Assembly (NCBI RefSeq): GCF_007655305.1
Contig: NZ_VLOG01000008.1
Location: 124,001 to 188,000, forward strand
Length of the DNA stretch: 64,000 nt
Direction: 5' to 3'
DNA from: Algoriphagus algorifonticola
Lineage (GTDB): Bacteria > Bacteroidota > Bacteroidia > Cytophagales > Cyclobacteriaceae
Under the pieces are notes generated by a model that was not told the origin of the DNA, ran no database searches, and saw only the letters and a list, made by a program, of their open reading frames with translations. Of the stretch, positions 1-7,775 are shown in pieces (within the stretch, counting starts at the first letter, position 1; each line of letters begins with the position of its first letter). The position numbers and the translations under genes are program-made.

Positions 1-927
1 ATAGCGACCACTATTTGATTCATAACCAGTTTGCTTCGCATCAATTCTTCTCAGAATCTCTTCTGACTCTCTCAATGACTCAGTCCACCTTCCAACGGTA
101 TATAAATGTCTCGCATAGGATCTATGGAAATAAGGGTTGTTTGGGAATTTTTCATTGAGGTATTCTGAAATTCTGAGGGCCTCATAAGGTTTCTTTTCTT
201 CCGAAGCATAGAGCCTAAATAAAAAATACATAGCCTCAATTCTGGTATAAAAGGCATTTTCAGCCACTTGTTCCAGCTGCTTCAAGCCAAGCTGCTTGTT
301 ACCTTTAGGAAATAAGGCTAGAATTGGTTTTAAGAGCGGATAATTTTCTGGAATCCAAACAGAGAAGTAATTAAAAAGGGCATCCCCTAGAAGAAGCTCA
401 GGATTAAACTCTTCCTCTCCTCTGCTTAATTCCATATATTTTAATGCATTTCTTCCCGCCCAAGCTGCACGCGTCCAGCTTTTTCTTTCTGATAAAAGCC
501 TTCCTTGGAATCCATAACCTGCAGCTAGGAAAAATGCCGCTTCCTTGTTGGTTTTATCTTCGTCATAGAGCTTTTCAGCCTTCTCATTTGCCCGATCAAT
601 GTAGGCCAAAAATATTTTATCGTATTTTTCATTGGTCACATCTACTTCTATCCTCCACCAGTAACTCAAAGCCATCAAAAAATCAGGTAGTGGGTGATCA
701 GGGTATTGATAGGCAATTACTTTGAAGTCTCTTTCAGCCACATCAAAATCAAAATTATACATGCTGTTGATTGACTTAGTAATCCTGTATTGTAAACCAC
801 GATCCAGCAATAGATAAGGAGAGGCTTTTACAAATAAGCTATCCGAAGGCGCAGATTGAGCCTTCACCATGCTTCCTGCTAAGCAGCAAAAAATGAATGT
901 AAAACTTAAAATAAACTTCTTTAACAT
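1..927 (-). CDS. Secreted TPR-like hypothetical protein, 3' end cut by window
   Basis: An open frame of 309 codons runs from ATG at 927 to the left edge without a stop, so the C-terminus is missing. The start MLKKFIL is followed by a hydrophobic stretch and an AQ site near residue 24, which fits a Sec signal peptide. The rest is helical and rich in Tyr, Leu, Glu and Ala, with repeated aromatic/Ala patterns like tetratricopeptide repeats. No enzyme motif is visible. A TAATTTTG box at 949-956 (minus strand) lies 22 bases before the start and fits a Bacteroidota -7 element. Function is unknown; TPR-type scaffolding in the periplasm is inference from pattern only. Confidence 0.75.
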   Translation of the reverse strand, partial: MLKKFILSFTFIFCCLAGSMVKAQSAPSDSLFVKASPYLLLDRGLQYRITKSINSMYNFDFDVAERDFKVIAYQYPDHPLPDFLMALSYWWRIEVDVTNEKYDKIFLAYIDRANEKAEKLYDEDKTNKEAAFFLAAGYGFQGRLLSERKSWTRAAWAGRNALKYMELSRGEEEFNPELLLGDALFNYFSVWIPENYPLLKPILALFPKGNKQLGLKQLEQVAENAFYTRIEAMYFLFRLYASEEKKPYEALRISEYLNEKFPNNPYFHRSYARHLYTVGRWTESLRESEEILRRIDAKQTGYESNSGRY

Positions 928-948
928 AGATTTTTCTCCTTCAGGGCG

Positions 949-956
949 CAAAATTA
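949..956 (-). promoter_or_regulatory. Bacteroidota -7 box (TAATTTTG)
   Basis: The minus strand reads TAATTTTG, matching the TAnnTTTG consensus, about 22 bases before the ATG at 927. No clear -33 element was identified. Confidence 0.45.
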
Positions 957-1006
957 GGTCTTATCTCAGACAATCAATTAGATTTAAGTAAACTTAACCT
1001 CGAAAT

Positions 1007-1657
1007 ATGCCTAAAGAACGCTCTCCATTAGCACAACGTCTTTCTGACTATTTAGATTTTGATAAAAGGCTTTATTTTTTTCTTTTGGTTTTACTCTTTA
1101 TTCTCATCCGATATCTTACTAACACCATCATACTTGAAGCAATTCCCGATTCGGAGAATTTAGACGCGAGAGGTGATTTTATGATATTTCATATTTTCAA
1201 TACGTTGGAATATGTTTGGACACCATTTGCCCTTCTATGGAAGTTTACGGTAATATCCTTTCTTTTTTGGTTGGGCGCTTTTTTTCTGGGTTATAAAATC
1301 CCTTACAAAGAACTCTGGAAATTTGCTTTGGTGGCAGAGGGGATATTTTTATTTCCTGAGTTGATAAGATTTCTGGTTTATATCAACCCGCATTCAGCGA
1401 GCACTTACCAGGAAATCCTGGAATACAGGCCCCTTTCCCTTTTATCATTTATTGGTTTTGATAATTTAAATCCAAGGTGGTATTATCCTCTTGGTACTCT
1501 CAACTTATTCGAATTAGGATATGGAGTTCTTTGGGTGATGGGATTTCATATGATCAGCAATAGAAGTATCAAAGAATCTATTTTAGCGGTTGTGGTGTCC
1601 TATTTTGTTCCTTTGACTATTTGGCTTACCTGGTTTGTAATGGTTTACCGTGATTAA
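1007..1657 (+). CDS. Hypothetical multi-pass membrane protein
   Basis: This 216-residue protein has about five hydrophobic segments (near residues 22-42, 78-98, 103-125, 168-185 and 192-212) after a short charged N-terminus. I do not recognise a family; the layout loosely resembles small Yip1-like membrane proteins, but no diagnostic motif is present. It lies between the divergent gene at 1-927 and the convergent DUF2256 gene, whose stop at 1654 overlaps its last codon by four bases. The ATG at 1007 is preceded by an A-rich stretch, normal for this phylum. Inner-membrane location is inferred. Confidence 0.75.
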   Translation: MPKERSPLAQRLSDYLDFDKRLYFFLLVLLFILIRYLTNTIILEAIPDSENLDARGDFMIFHIFNTLEYVWTPFALLWKFTVISFLFWLGAFFLGYKIPYKELWKFALVAEGIFLFPELIRFLVYINPHSASTYQEILEYRPLSLLSFIGFDNLNPRWYYPLGTLNLFELGYGVLWVMGFHMISNRSIKESILAVVVSYFVPLTIWLTWFVMVYRD

Positions 1658-1797
1658 TGCCTGCTTTTTTTAGCATCTCCAGAACATCGTTTAGAGCAAT
1701 ATTTGACTTCTTCCCAGTTCTTTTCCCATTTCTTTCTCCAAGAAAAGGGCCTTTGGCAAACCGGACATATTTTGGAAGGTAAATGCTGTTTTTTCAT
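1654..1797 (-). CDS. DUF2256 domain zinc-binding small protein
   Basis: A 47-residue protein with the DUF2256 signature: a CPVC pair, the RKKWEKNW aromatic/basic core, then CSKRC. The two Cys pairs suggest one bound zinc. The frame is open much further upstream, but the ATG at 1797 overlaps the photolyase stop in an ATGA arrangement (stop 1794-1796), which decides the start and indicates translational coupling. DUF2256 proteins are often found next to cryptochrome/photolyase genes, as here. The biochemical role is not established; a partner or accessory role for the photolyase is inference from context. Confidence 0.85.
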   Translation of the reverse strand: MKKQHLPSKICPVCQRPFSWRKKWEKNWEEVKYCSKRCSGDAKKSRH

Positions 1798-3263
1798 GCC
1801 CATCTGTTTGGTAAAGTATGTTGCTCCACTATTCGTTCTGATTCCTGGAGGACCGCTGGATCTTTTTGCGCTGCCCATATTCTCTTTCTGGCCTCTGCTC
1901 CTGCTTTTTCGGGATCCACTATTGGAAATGGATAGTCTCTTCCCAAGTGAAAGTCTAAATCTTCCTGCTCTAAAGGACTGATTTTCCATGGTTCATGGAC
2001 CAAAGCAGATGGAATTTGGCTTAATTCCGGTACCCATTTTTTAATAAACTCCCCTTCAGGATCATGATCTTTAGATTGTTTGATAGGATTATAGATTCTC
2101 ACAGTATTGATTCCTGTCACTCCCGCCTGCATCTGTAGCTGAGGATAATGTATACCCGGCTCAAAGTCTAAAAATTGCCTACCCAAATGATCTGAGCCAT
2201 CTTTCCAATTTTGCCCTAAATGATGGGTAAGAAATGAAACCAACATAGCTCTCATTCTAAAATTTAAGTACCCTGTTTGAATCAAACATCTCATACAGGC
2301 ATCTATCAATGGAATCCCGGTATTTCCCTCCTTCCAAACCTGAATAAAGGCTGGATTTTTTTTGTATTCTAATTTTAAAAACCCCCTATTAATGGGTTCA
2401 AACTCCATTCGGCATTCCATCTCAAATTTTTGGATAAAATGACAATGCCATCTTAGTCGGGATTGAAAATTGGTGAAGTTTCTAACCTGAAATTTTTCCT
2501 TTTTTTTACTTTCTGAAGCCTGAAAAACTTGCCGGATCGATAAGCATCCCCAAGCTAAATAAGGCGAAACTCTTCCACAGCTCCTTCTACTTCTTTCAGG
2601 CTTTGAAATATTCCTGCTGTAATTGGAAACTCTATCTTCTACAAAGCTTTTAAGGTATTTGTGCCCAATAGTCTCCCCTCCTTTCTGCATCAAAGGATTA
2701 GGTTTTTTCCAATCCCCCGGAATATTCAAATTACTTCTTAGAATTTTTCCTATTTCCGTGTTAGAGAGAAATCTCGCTTGATTTAAGTTCGGGTCTACTT
2801 GTTTGGCTGCCGCATAGGCAAACCATTCCTTTCTCCAATTAGCTCTTGATTTTCTACCCCTTCTAACTCCTTGTTGAAGGAACTCATACCAGGGTATATT
2901 TCTAGATTGAAGCCAAGATTTTATTTGTAAATCTCGCTGAAAAGTTATCTGAATCCCTGTTTCCTGATGTGAGAATACGGAAGCGATTTCAAATTTTAAC
3001 TCCAATTGGCTGAAAACTTCATTTACTTCCTGATGAAAAATAGCAACCTCAGCTTGATAAGGTTGAAGCTGCCGATTCAGATCTTCTAGAGATTCCCATA
3101 CAAACCTCCAATGACGAAGATCACTTTGAGAAGCTTGAATCAAAGAAGGCTCAAAAACATAGGCTAATAGAATGGGATGCCCCAGATTAATAGCAGCATC
3201 CAAAGCTGGATGGTCCTTTAATCTTAAATCTCGTTTTAGCCAGACAACAGAAATTTTCTCCAC
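1794..3263 (-). CDS. Cryptochrome/photolyase family protein
   Basis: A 489-residue flavoprotein of the DNA photolyase/cryptochrome superfamily. The N-terminal alpha/beta domain begins [16 protein letters not shown], typical of the antenna-binding domain (about residues 1-130). The helical FAD-binding domain (about 200-450) shows YLAWGCLS, the SRLRWHCHF motif, and the region around [14 protein letters not shown]. Photolyases repair UV-induced pyrimidine dimers using blue light; cryptochromes of the same fold sense light, and sequence alone does not separate them. The start is GTG at 3263, because a TAG lies two codons upstream and no ATG is available. It is coupled to DUF2256 downstream and divergent from a TIGR03643 gene. 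Confidence 0.92.
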   Translation of the reverse strand: MEKISVVWLKRDLRLKDHPALDAAINLGHPILLAYVFEPSLIQASQSDLRHWRFVWESLEDLNRQLQPYQAEVAIFHQEVNEVFSQLELKFEIASVFSHQETGIQITFQRDLQIKSWLQSRNIPWYEFLQQGVRRGRKSRANWRKEWFAYAAAKQVDPNLNQARFLSNTEIGKILRSNLNIPGDWKKPNPLMQKGGETIGHKYLKSFVEDRVSNYSRNISKPERSRRSCGRVSPYLAWGCLSIRQVFQASESKKKEKFQVRNFTNFQSRLRWHCHFIQKFEMECRMEFEPINRGFLKLEYKKNPAFIQVWKEGNTGIPLIDACMRCLIQTGYLNFRMRAMLVSFLTHHLGQNWKDGSDHLGRQFLDFEPGIHYPQLQMQAGVTGINTVRIYNPIKQSKDHDPEGEFIKKWVPELSQIPSALVHEPWKISPLEQEDLDFHLGRDYPFPIVDPEKAGAEARKRIWAAQKDPAVLQESERIVEQHTLPNRWA

Positions 3264-3278
3264 CTTCTAAAAACCTTA

Positions 3279-3587
3279 ATGGACTCGAAGGGTTTGAAGA
3301 ATATGAAGAAATTCCAGAATTTAAGTGAAAGAGATATTGATCGCATCATTGAAATGGCATGGGAGGATAGGACCCCTTTCGATGCAATTGAATCCCAATT
3401 TGGCGTAAAAGAGGCCGAAGTAATTCAGTTGATGAGAAGAGAAATGAAGCGAAGCAGTTTCAAAATGTGGAGAGCCAGAGTTCAAGGCAGAAAAACAAAG
3501 CACGCTCAAAAAAGTCCAGAAGATATGGATCGATTTAAATCAAACTTACAACGATCCATCAGTATGAATAAAATCTCAAAAAAATAA
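3279..3587 (+). CDS. TIGR03643 family protein
   Basis: A 102-residue basic protein with the family's core RIIEMAWEDRTPFDAI, followed by a helix-turn-helix-like stretch (EAEVIQLMRREMK) and a MWRARVQGRKTKH tail. TIGR03643 members are small, of unknown function, and are repeatedly encoded beside photolyase and DUF2256 genes, exactly as here (16 bases from the divergent photolyase). A second ATG at 3303 would give a 94-residue product and is an equally reasonable start. The HTH-like pattern makes DNA binding conceivable, but that is inference. Confidence 0.85.
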   Translation: MDSKGLKNMKKFQNLSERDIDRIIEMAWEDRTPFDAIESQFGVKEAEVIQLMRREMKRSSFKMWRARVQGRKTKHAQKSPEDMDRFKSNLQRSISMNKISKK

Positions 3588-3605
3588 GTGGGTCACCCCA
3601 CTTAT
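3575..3605 (-). terminator. Intrinsic terminator of the rhodanese operon
   Basis: A nine-base stem (ATAAGTGGG with CCCACTTAT, 3584-3592 and 3597-3605) with a four-base loop is followed on the minus strand by a run of T. It lies right after the rhodanese stop at 3607 and overlaps the end of the convergent TIGR03643 gene. Confidence 0.75.
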
Positions 3606-3606
3606 A

Positions 3607-3942
3607 TTAAACCAATTCAAAAGGCCACCTCATAATTCCCCCGCTGAGGTTTTTGAGATTTTTAAAGCCCATTTCAGCCATTATCGCACAAGCTTGGGCG
3701 CTTCTGTTTCCACTTCTACAGTACACCAAGTATATTTTGTCTTTGGGCAGCTCATTTATTTTCAATTTGAAATCCCGAGACATGATGTCCAGATTTTTTG
3801 AATTTCTAATTTTCCCTGATTGATTTTCACCAGAAGTCCTTACATCCAATATTACAGTTGCAGGATTCAACATCAATTCGTGAAATGCACCTGAAGGTAT
3901 ATCCTCGTAGTTTTTCGGTTTTGTTTTAAAGAAGTCAAACAT
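3607..3942 (-). CDS. Rhodanese-like domain sulfurtransferase
   Basis: A single-domain rhodanese of 111 residues with the ILDVRT motif (residues 31-36) and the active-site loop CRSGNRS, catalytic Cys75. Single rhodaneses carry persulfide sulfur from a donor to thiols or other proteins. No signal peptide is seen, so it is cytoplasmic. It is the last gene of the minus-strand cluster with a small membrane protein, a fatty-acid-hydroxylase-family gene and a TauE/SafE exporter. With the nearby sulfide:quinone oxidoreductase this fits handling of sulfane sulfur produced by sulfide oxidation (inferred). Confidence 0.9.
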   Translation of the reverse strand: MFDFFKTKPKNYEDIPSGAFHELMLNPATVILDVRTSGENQSGKIRNSKNLDIMSRDFKLKINELPKDKIYLVYCRSGNRSAQACAIMAEMGFKNLKNLSGGIMRWPFELV

Positions 3943-3967
3943 AGATTTTTTATTCTCAAAATTAGAC

Positions 3968-4252
3968 CTACCCTAGCTCTCCTTCAGTACCAGAAGTCAC
4001 ATTCCTCTGATAAATGTCCCTAACTTTTAAAACAAATAGTCTTCCCAATAAAAGCCAGGGAAAACCATGCAATACCAAATCTCCCCAATCCATCAATTTC
4101 ATTCCATCTGCCCCACCTGATACCCACTTGATCTTTCCCCAAACATGGGGTTCAGGGGTAAAAGGAGCTAATCCCAAGACCAAGCACAGCAAAATAATTG
4201 TAGTCCAACTATTTAATGGGTTTAAGCTTTTTTGTTTTTCTTTCTGAGCCAT
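3968..4252 (-). CDS. Conserved small membrane protein
   Basis: A protein of about 94 residues with two hydrophobic segments (near residues 17-35 and 62-80) and the conserved-looking pieces GLAPFTPEPHVWGK and MDWGDLVLHGFPWLLL. I recognise this pattern from small membrane proteins of Bacteroidota that are sometimes loosely labelled 'RND transporter'; it is far too short for an RND pump. The longer frame to 4273 would need TTG, so ATG at 4252 is preferred; it overlaps the upstream hydroxylase gene by 31 bases. It ends 25 bases before the rhodanese start. Function unknown. Confidence 0.75.
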   Translation of the reverse strand: MAQKEKQKSLNPLNSWTTIILLCLVLGLAPFTPEPHVWGKIKWVSGGADGMKLMDWGDLVLHGFPWLLLGRLFVLKVRDIYQRNVTSGTEGELG

Positions 4253-5106
4253 GGGTATGTGATTTGTGTCCAAAATGTTTGAGGAAATTCCTCCACTTTA
4301 TCAAAGCCTAATGGCTCATTTTCTCCATCATTGGGGATATATGCTGTTCCAAACAAATAATCCCATAGACTTAGAGAAATCCCGTAATTCACTCCATGGC
4401 TTCCTTTGGGAAGATACTTGGCATGATGCCAGGTATGCATCACGGGATTGTTGAAAATATATTTGAGTGGACCGTAGGATATTTTGACATTTGCGTGATT
4501 TAAATGACCTATTGCAATGGTGAAAATATGCAAGACAAAGAAATCTGCCAGCCCAAAACCTATCATTGCCAAAGGAATATACTGCACTGATTTATAGACA
4601 ATTGTCTCCATCCAGTGATGTCTCAAGTGCGCGGCAAAGCCCATTTGCTCGACTGAGTGGTGAACCTTATGAAACTCCCACAACCATGGAACCCGATGAA
4701 GCATTCGATGTACATTCCATTGTATAAAATCAGCTACTACAAATAAGAGTAAGAACTGACCCCAAACTGGCCAGGAATTGACCTCAATAGCTACCAAATT
4801 CGTGATTCCAAAAAGCCCTAAGAAATCATTAAATGCTTCTACAAATACATTGGAAAGGGAATTGTAGAGAATCAATGAAAACAGGAAGAAATTGAAGAAC
4901 ATGTAAAATGCATCCAACCAAAAGTCTTTGCGGAAAAAGGGACGACCTTTTCTCCAGGGAAAAATTACTTCGAGCATCCACACTAATAAGGACAAGCCTA
5001 TCAGCCAATAAAAATAGTTATGCCAAGATGGATACAATATTTCTGATTGAAGGTAGTTCCAGTACCCATAGTAACCATCCAGAAAGATTTTGAAATACTT
5101 TTCCAA
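4222..5106 (-). CDS. Sterol desaturase / fatty acid hydroxylase family protein
   Basis: A 294-residue integral membrane protein with four to five hydrophobic segments and the histidine clusters of the di-iron fatty-acid hydroxylase superfamily: HRMLHR, HKVHHS and HTWHHAKY, plus a further His in HLNHANVKIS. These clusters hold the two iron ions that activate oxygen for lipid hydroxylation or desaturation. The substrate cannot be read from the sequence; membrane fatty acids or carotenoid/hopanoid-like lipids are possible. The start is TTG at 5106, one base after the TauE gene stop codon (5108-5110), so translation is probably coupled. Its place inside a sulfur-related operon is unexpected. Confidence 0.85.
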   Translation of the reverse strand: MEKYFKIFLDGYYGYWNYLQSEILYPSWHNYFYWLIGLSLLVWMLEVIFPWRKGRPFFRKDFWLDAFYMFFNFFLFSLILYNSLSNVFVEAFNDFLGLFGITNLVAIEVNSWPVWGQFLLLFVVADFIQWNVHRMLHRVPWLWEFHKVHHSVEQMGFAAHLRHHWMETIVYKSVQYIPLAMIGFGLADFFVLHIFTIAIGHLNHANVKISYGPLKYIFNNPVMHTWHHAKYLPKGSHGVNYGISLSLWDYLFGTAYIPNDGENEPLGFDKVEEFPQTFWTQITYPWLRKKNKKA

Positions 5107-5107
5107 C

Positions 5108-5914
5108 TTAAATCCCTGCTAATTCTTTCCCAATAATATAAATGCCCATGATTAAGACAAACCAGCCAAACCCTTTTTTAAGTGCTTTTTCATTGATTTT
5201 CTTTGAAAGTGCACTACCTATGAAAATACCCACCACTGATAGTCCAGAGAAAATCAAGAGCATATTCCAATCGATTGTTTGATTTCCCAAATCACCCAAA
5301 AATCCAATTAATGATTTTGCTGCTATAATCAACAAAGAAGTACCGACTGCAAGTTTCATGGGAAGTTTGGCTAATAAGACTAAAGCTGGAATGATCAAAA
5401 ATCCTCCACCTGCTCCCACTATTCCCGTAATAACTCCTACCACTGAACCTTCCACCGCTATCAAAGGAATGTTAAACTTAACTTCCCCTTCCTCGCTAGC
5501 ATCCTCTGAATTATTATTCTTAATCATGGAGTATGAAGCCGCCAGCATAATCATTGCAAAGAAAATCATGATGCCTACACTTTTTGTGATCGCCAATTCT
5601 CCTATAGAAAACAGGGGATCAGGAAGCCAGGGCACCAAAAATTTTCGGGTAAGAAATACTGCGATAAATGAAGGTATGGCAAATACAATGGCAGTTTTAT
5701 AATCAACTAGTCCATGTTTCATATAATTGCCTGCTCCAACCAAAGATGTAGCTCCCACAACAAATAATGAATATGCTGTAGCCAGAACCGGATCTACATT
5801 TAAAATATAAACCAGTACAGGAACTGTTAAAATTGATCCTCCTCCACCTATCAAACCCAAGCTTACACCAATAATTATTGCAGCTGCATATCCTAAAAGG
5901 ACTATCAAATCCAT
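5108..5914 (-). CDS. TauE/SafE family sulfite exporter
   Basis: A polytopic inner-membrane protein of about 268 residues with the family's two related halves: GVSLGLIGGGGSILTVP near the N-terminus and GVITGIVGAGGGFLIIP in the middle, about eight hydrophobic segments in all. TauE/SafE proteins export sulfite, sulfoacetate or related organosulfur anions. The ATG at 5914 is chosen over an in-frame TTG at 5944. First gene of the operon continuing into the hydroxylase, the small membrane protein and rhodanese. A GTGA-N6-TTAC palindrome at 5973-5986 sits about 60 bases upstream and is a candidate operator for the Crp/Fnr protein encoded at 6927-7583. Confidence 0.88.
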   Translation of the reverse strand: MDLIVLLGYAAAIIIGVSLGLIGGGGSILTVPVLVYILNVDPVLATAYSLFVVGATSLVGAGNYMKHGLVDYKTAIVFAIPSFIAVFLTRKFLVPWLPDPLFSIGELAITKSVGIMIFFAMIMLAASYSMIKNNNSEDASEEGEVKFNIPLIAVEGSVVGVITGIVGAGGGFLIIPALVLLAKLPMKLAVGTSLLIIAAKSLIGFLGDLGNQTIDWNMLLIFSGLSVVGIFIGSALSKKINEKALKKGFGWFVLIMGIYIIGKELAGI

Positions 5915-5972
5915 AGTTTTTTTGATTTTAAATAACCTGTACAAAAGTACATGTGTGTGATAGGCTTAAGCA

Positions 5973-5986
5973 GTGACAAATGTTAC
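5973..5986. promoter_or_regulatory. Candidate Crp/Fnr operator (GTGA-N6-TTAC)
   Basis: An imperfect palindrome, GTGA CAAATG TTAC, in the 208-base divergent gap between the TauE/SafE gene and the universal stress gene. It matches, with one mismatch, the perfect sites at 7627-7640 and 7711-7724. Confidence 0.5.
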
Positions 5987-6057
5987 ATCCAAAATTACAT
6001 AAATACCAAGGGAGCCCAGCAGGAAATTATACTAGTGTAGCTAAATCTGAATTCAGA

Positions 6058-6071
6058 TTGATTTTTATCAT
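6058..6071. promoter_or_regulatory. Candidate Crp/Fnr (FNR-like) operator upstream of usp
   Basis: TTGAT TTTT ATCAT differs from the FNR box TTGAT-N4-ATCAA by one base and contains the same TGA-N6-TCA core as the other sites of this cluster. It lies 52 bases before the stress-protein ATG at 6123. Confidence 0.45.
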
Positions 6072-6122
6072 AGTATAAGCTGAATCTTAAGGTTAAATTA
6101 GAGAAGTTTAATTCAAATCGGC

Positions 6123-6926
6123 ATGAAAATCCTTATTCCTTTAGATTTCTCAGACAACTCGGTGAAGGCTTTAGAATTCGCCAAAGGCTTGTGCAAAAAA
6201 GGCGAAAATGAAATTATTCTACTTCATGTGGTAGAAGTCGTCTATGATTTTGCCTCCCAAGCAGCCATAGCTTTGGACAATATGCATAATGATGCGCGCG
6301 AAATGATTTCCAAGCTTAAAAAGAAGCATGAGCATGATTCAATCAATTATCGGTCAATCATTAAGGAAGGAACTGCTTCCATTAGTATCGCTCGGATTGC
6401 TGAAGAAGAAGAGGTTGATATGATCATAATGGGAACCCATGGTGCCTCAGGAATCAAAAAAGTATTAGTGGGTTCAACAGCTGTGGAGGTAATTAAAGAA
6501 GCTAGGACACCTGTATTGTTAATCCCTTCAGAAGGAAAAACCTCTTCAATTACAAAGATTACTTTGGCCTTGGAAATCTCCAATCATGAAGAAGAATATA
6601 TTCATAAGGTAGTTGGACTTGCAAAAAAATGGGAATTATCTCTTGAAATCCTACATTTTGAGAAAAGTGATGATTTTCGGGAAAAACTAGCAGAAAAGGG
6701 CTTACAGGTGTTTTTAAAAGAAGAATTTCCAGATTTAAAGTCTACGCTAATCAGCATTAAAAGCAAAGAATTAATCAAGGGGTTAGACCAATATTTTGAT
6801 GACAAGACTGATTCAATTTTAGCCATGTGTCATCAACATAAAAGCCTTTGGGAGCAAGTTACCGGAAAAAGTAGATCATTGGAAATGGCCTATCATACGC
6901 ATGTGCCGCTTCTGGTTATGCTTTGA
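6123..6926 (+). CDS. Universal stress protein (UspA family), tandem domain
   Basis: 267 residues. The first domain (about 1-140) is a standard UspA fold: ILIPLDFSDNS at the start and the nucleotide-binding GTHGASGIKKVLVGST loop. The second half (about 145-267) has the length of a second Usp domain but lacks the G-x2-G-x9-GS motif, so it is degenerate. Usp proteins bind ATP or other ligands and help under stress or low oxygen. Its stop abuts the convergent Crp/Fnr regulator with no spacer, and its promoter holds an FNR-like box. A role in anaerobic or sulfide stress is inferred from that context. Confidence 0.9.
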   Translation: MKILIPLDFSDNSVKALEFAKGLCKKGENEIILLHVVEVVYDFASQAAIALDNMHNDAREMISKLKKKHEHDSINYRSIIKEGTASISIARIAEEEEVDMIIMGTHGASGIKKVLVGSTAVEVIKEARTPVLLIPSEGKTSSITKITLALEISNHEEEYIHKVVGLAKKWELSLEILHFEKSDDFREKLAEKGLQVFLKEEFPDLKSTLISIKSKELIKGLDQYFDDKTDSILAMCHQHKSLWEQVTGKSRSLEMAYHTHVPLLVML

Positions 6927-7583
6927 TCATTTGGAAATCAATTCTTCGAAATCATCTCGAATATAAATCATATTTCTACCCAATTCTATCCATTTTTTCT
7001 TTTCCAATTGTTTTAATAGTCGGGAAATCACTTCTCGGGAAGTACCTAATTCTGTGGCAATATCCTGATGGGTAGTTTGAAGCTCATTGGTTTTATATTG
7101 TTTCATTTTGGTGACAATATATCGCATCAATCGCTCATCCATTCTTTTAAAAGCTACTGCATCTAATGCTATTAACATTTCCTGAAACCTACTTTGATAA
7201 GTGGATGAGACAAAATCCTTCCATTGCTTGAATTCATCAGAAAGCTGTTCATGAACTGTAATTGGAATCCCTATAATGGTTGTAGGCTCTTCCACTACTG
7301 CTTTGATTTCACTTGGTTTGGAGGCAGAGCAGCAAGTCAAGGACAAAGCACAAGTCTCTCCTGCATCCAAGTAGTATAAAAACAATTCTTTTCCATCCTC
7401 ATCCATCCTGGAAACCTTAATGGATCCATTCAAGACAATCGGTACCATTTTGATAAATTTCCCTGGCTCCATCAAAACCTTTCCCGGCTCAAGACGCATG
7501 ATTTGACCTTTGCCCAAAAGGATTTCTAAAAGCCTTGGATCTGTGAAATTTGGAAGTGCTGATTTAAGTTCTTCTACTGTCAT
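6927..7583 (-). CDS. Crp/Fnr family transcriptional regulator
   Basis: 218 residues. The N-terminal cyclic-nucleotide-like beta barrel (about 20-140) is followed by a long dimer helix and a winged HTH whose recognition region is ELGTSREVISRLLKQLE (about 175-192). Cys78, Cys84 and Cys85 (CALSLTCCSAS) sit in the sensor barrel in place of a cyclic-nucleotide signature; close cysteines suit a redox, metal or persulfide sensor, but which one cannot be told. It is divergent from the sulfide:quinone oxidoreductase gene, and the shared 192-base gap holds two perfect GTGA-N6-TCAC palindromes, pointing to autoregulation and control of its neighbour (inferred). Confidence 0.92.
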   Translation of the reverse strand: MTVEELKSALPNFTDPRLLEILLGKGQIMRLEPGKVLMEPGKFIKMVPIVLNGSIKVSRMDEDGKELFLYYLDAGETCALSLTCCSASKPSEIKAVVEEPTTIIGIPITVHEQLSDEFKQWKDFVSSTYQSRFQEMLIALDAVAFKRMDERLMRYIVTKMKQYKTNELQTTHQDIATELGTSREVISRLLKQLEKKKWIELGRNMIYIRDDFEELISK

Positions 7584-7626
7584 AATTATAAAAAAACGAA
7601 ACTAGTCTTGACTGAAATGGAAGTTA

Positions 7627-7640
7627 GTGATAATTGTCAC
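7627..7640. promoter_or_regulatory. Crp/Fnr operator 1 (GTGA-N6-TCAC)
   Basis: Perfect palindrome GTGA TAATTG TCAC, 44 bases upstream of the Crp/Fnr start and 136 bases upstream of the sulfide:quinone oxidoreductase start. It is the classic half-site arrangement of the Crp/Fnr family. Confidence 0.65.
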
Positions 7641-7710
7641 AATGCAGTAATCGTACTTTTAAAATAATACTGAATCAGAAAGGTGATTTATCTCATCTTT
7701 CCCAGCAAAG

Positions 7711-7724
7711 GTGATGAAAGTCAC
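7711..7724. promoter_or_regulatory. Crp/Fnr operator 2 (GTGA-N6-TCAC)
   Basis: Second perfect palindrome, GTGA TGAAAG TCAC, centred about 58 bases before the sulfide:quinone oxidoreductase ATG at 7776, a suitable position for activation. A related imperfect copy, GTGATTTATCTCAT, lies at 7683-7696. Confidence 0.65.
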
Positions 7725-7775
7725 TAAAAGGTCTTTTGATTTTAAATACCTTCCTATCAGTCAAACAACCGAATC

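Noticed and set aside
5573-5702. Plus-strand frame across the TauE gene as a gene
   Set aside because: It is antisense to a well-supported transporter and shows no family pattern.
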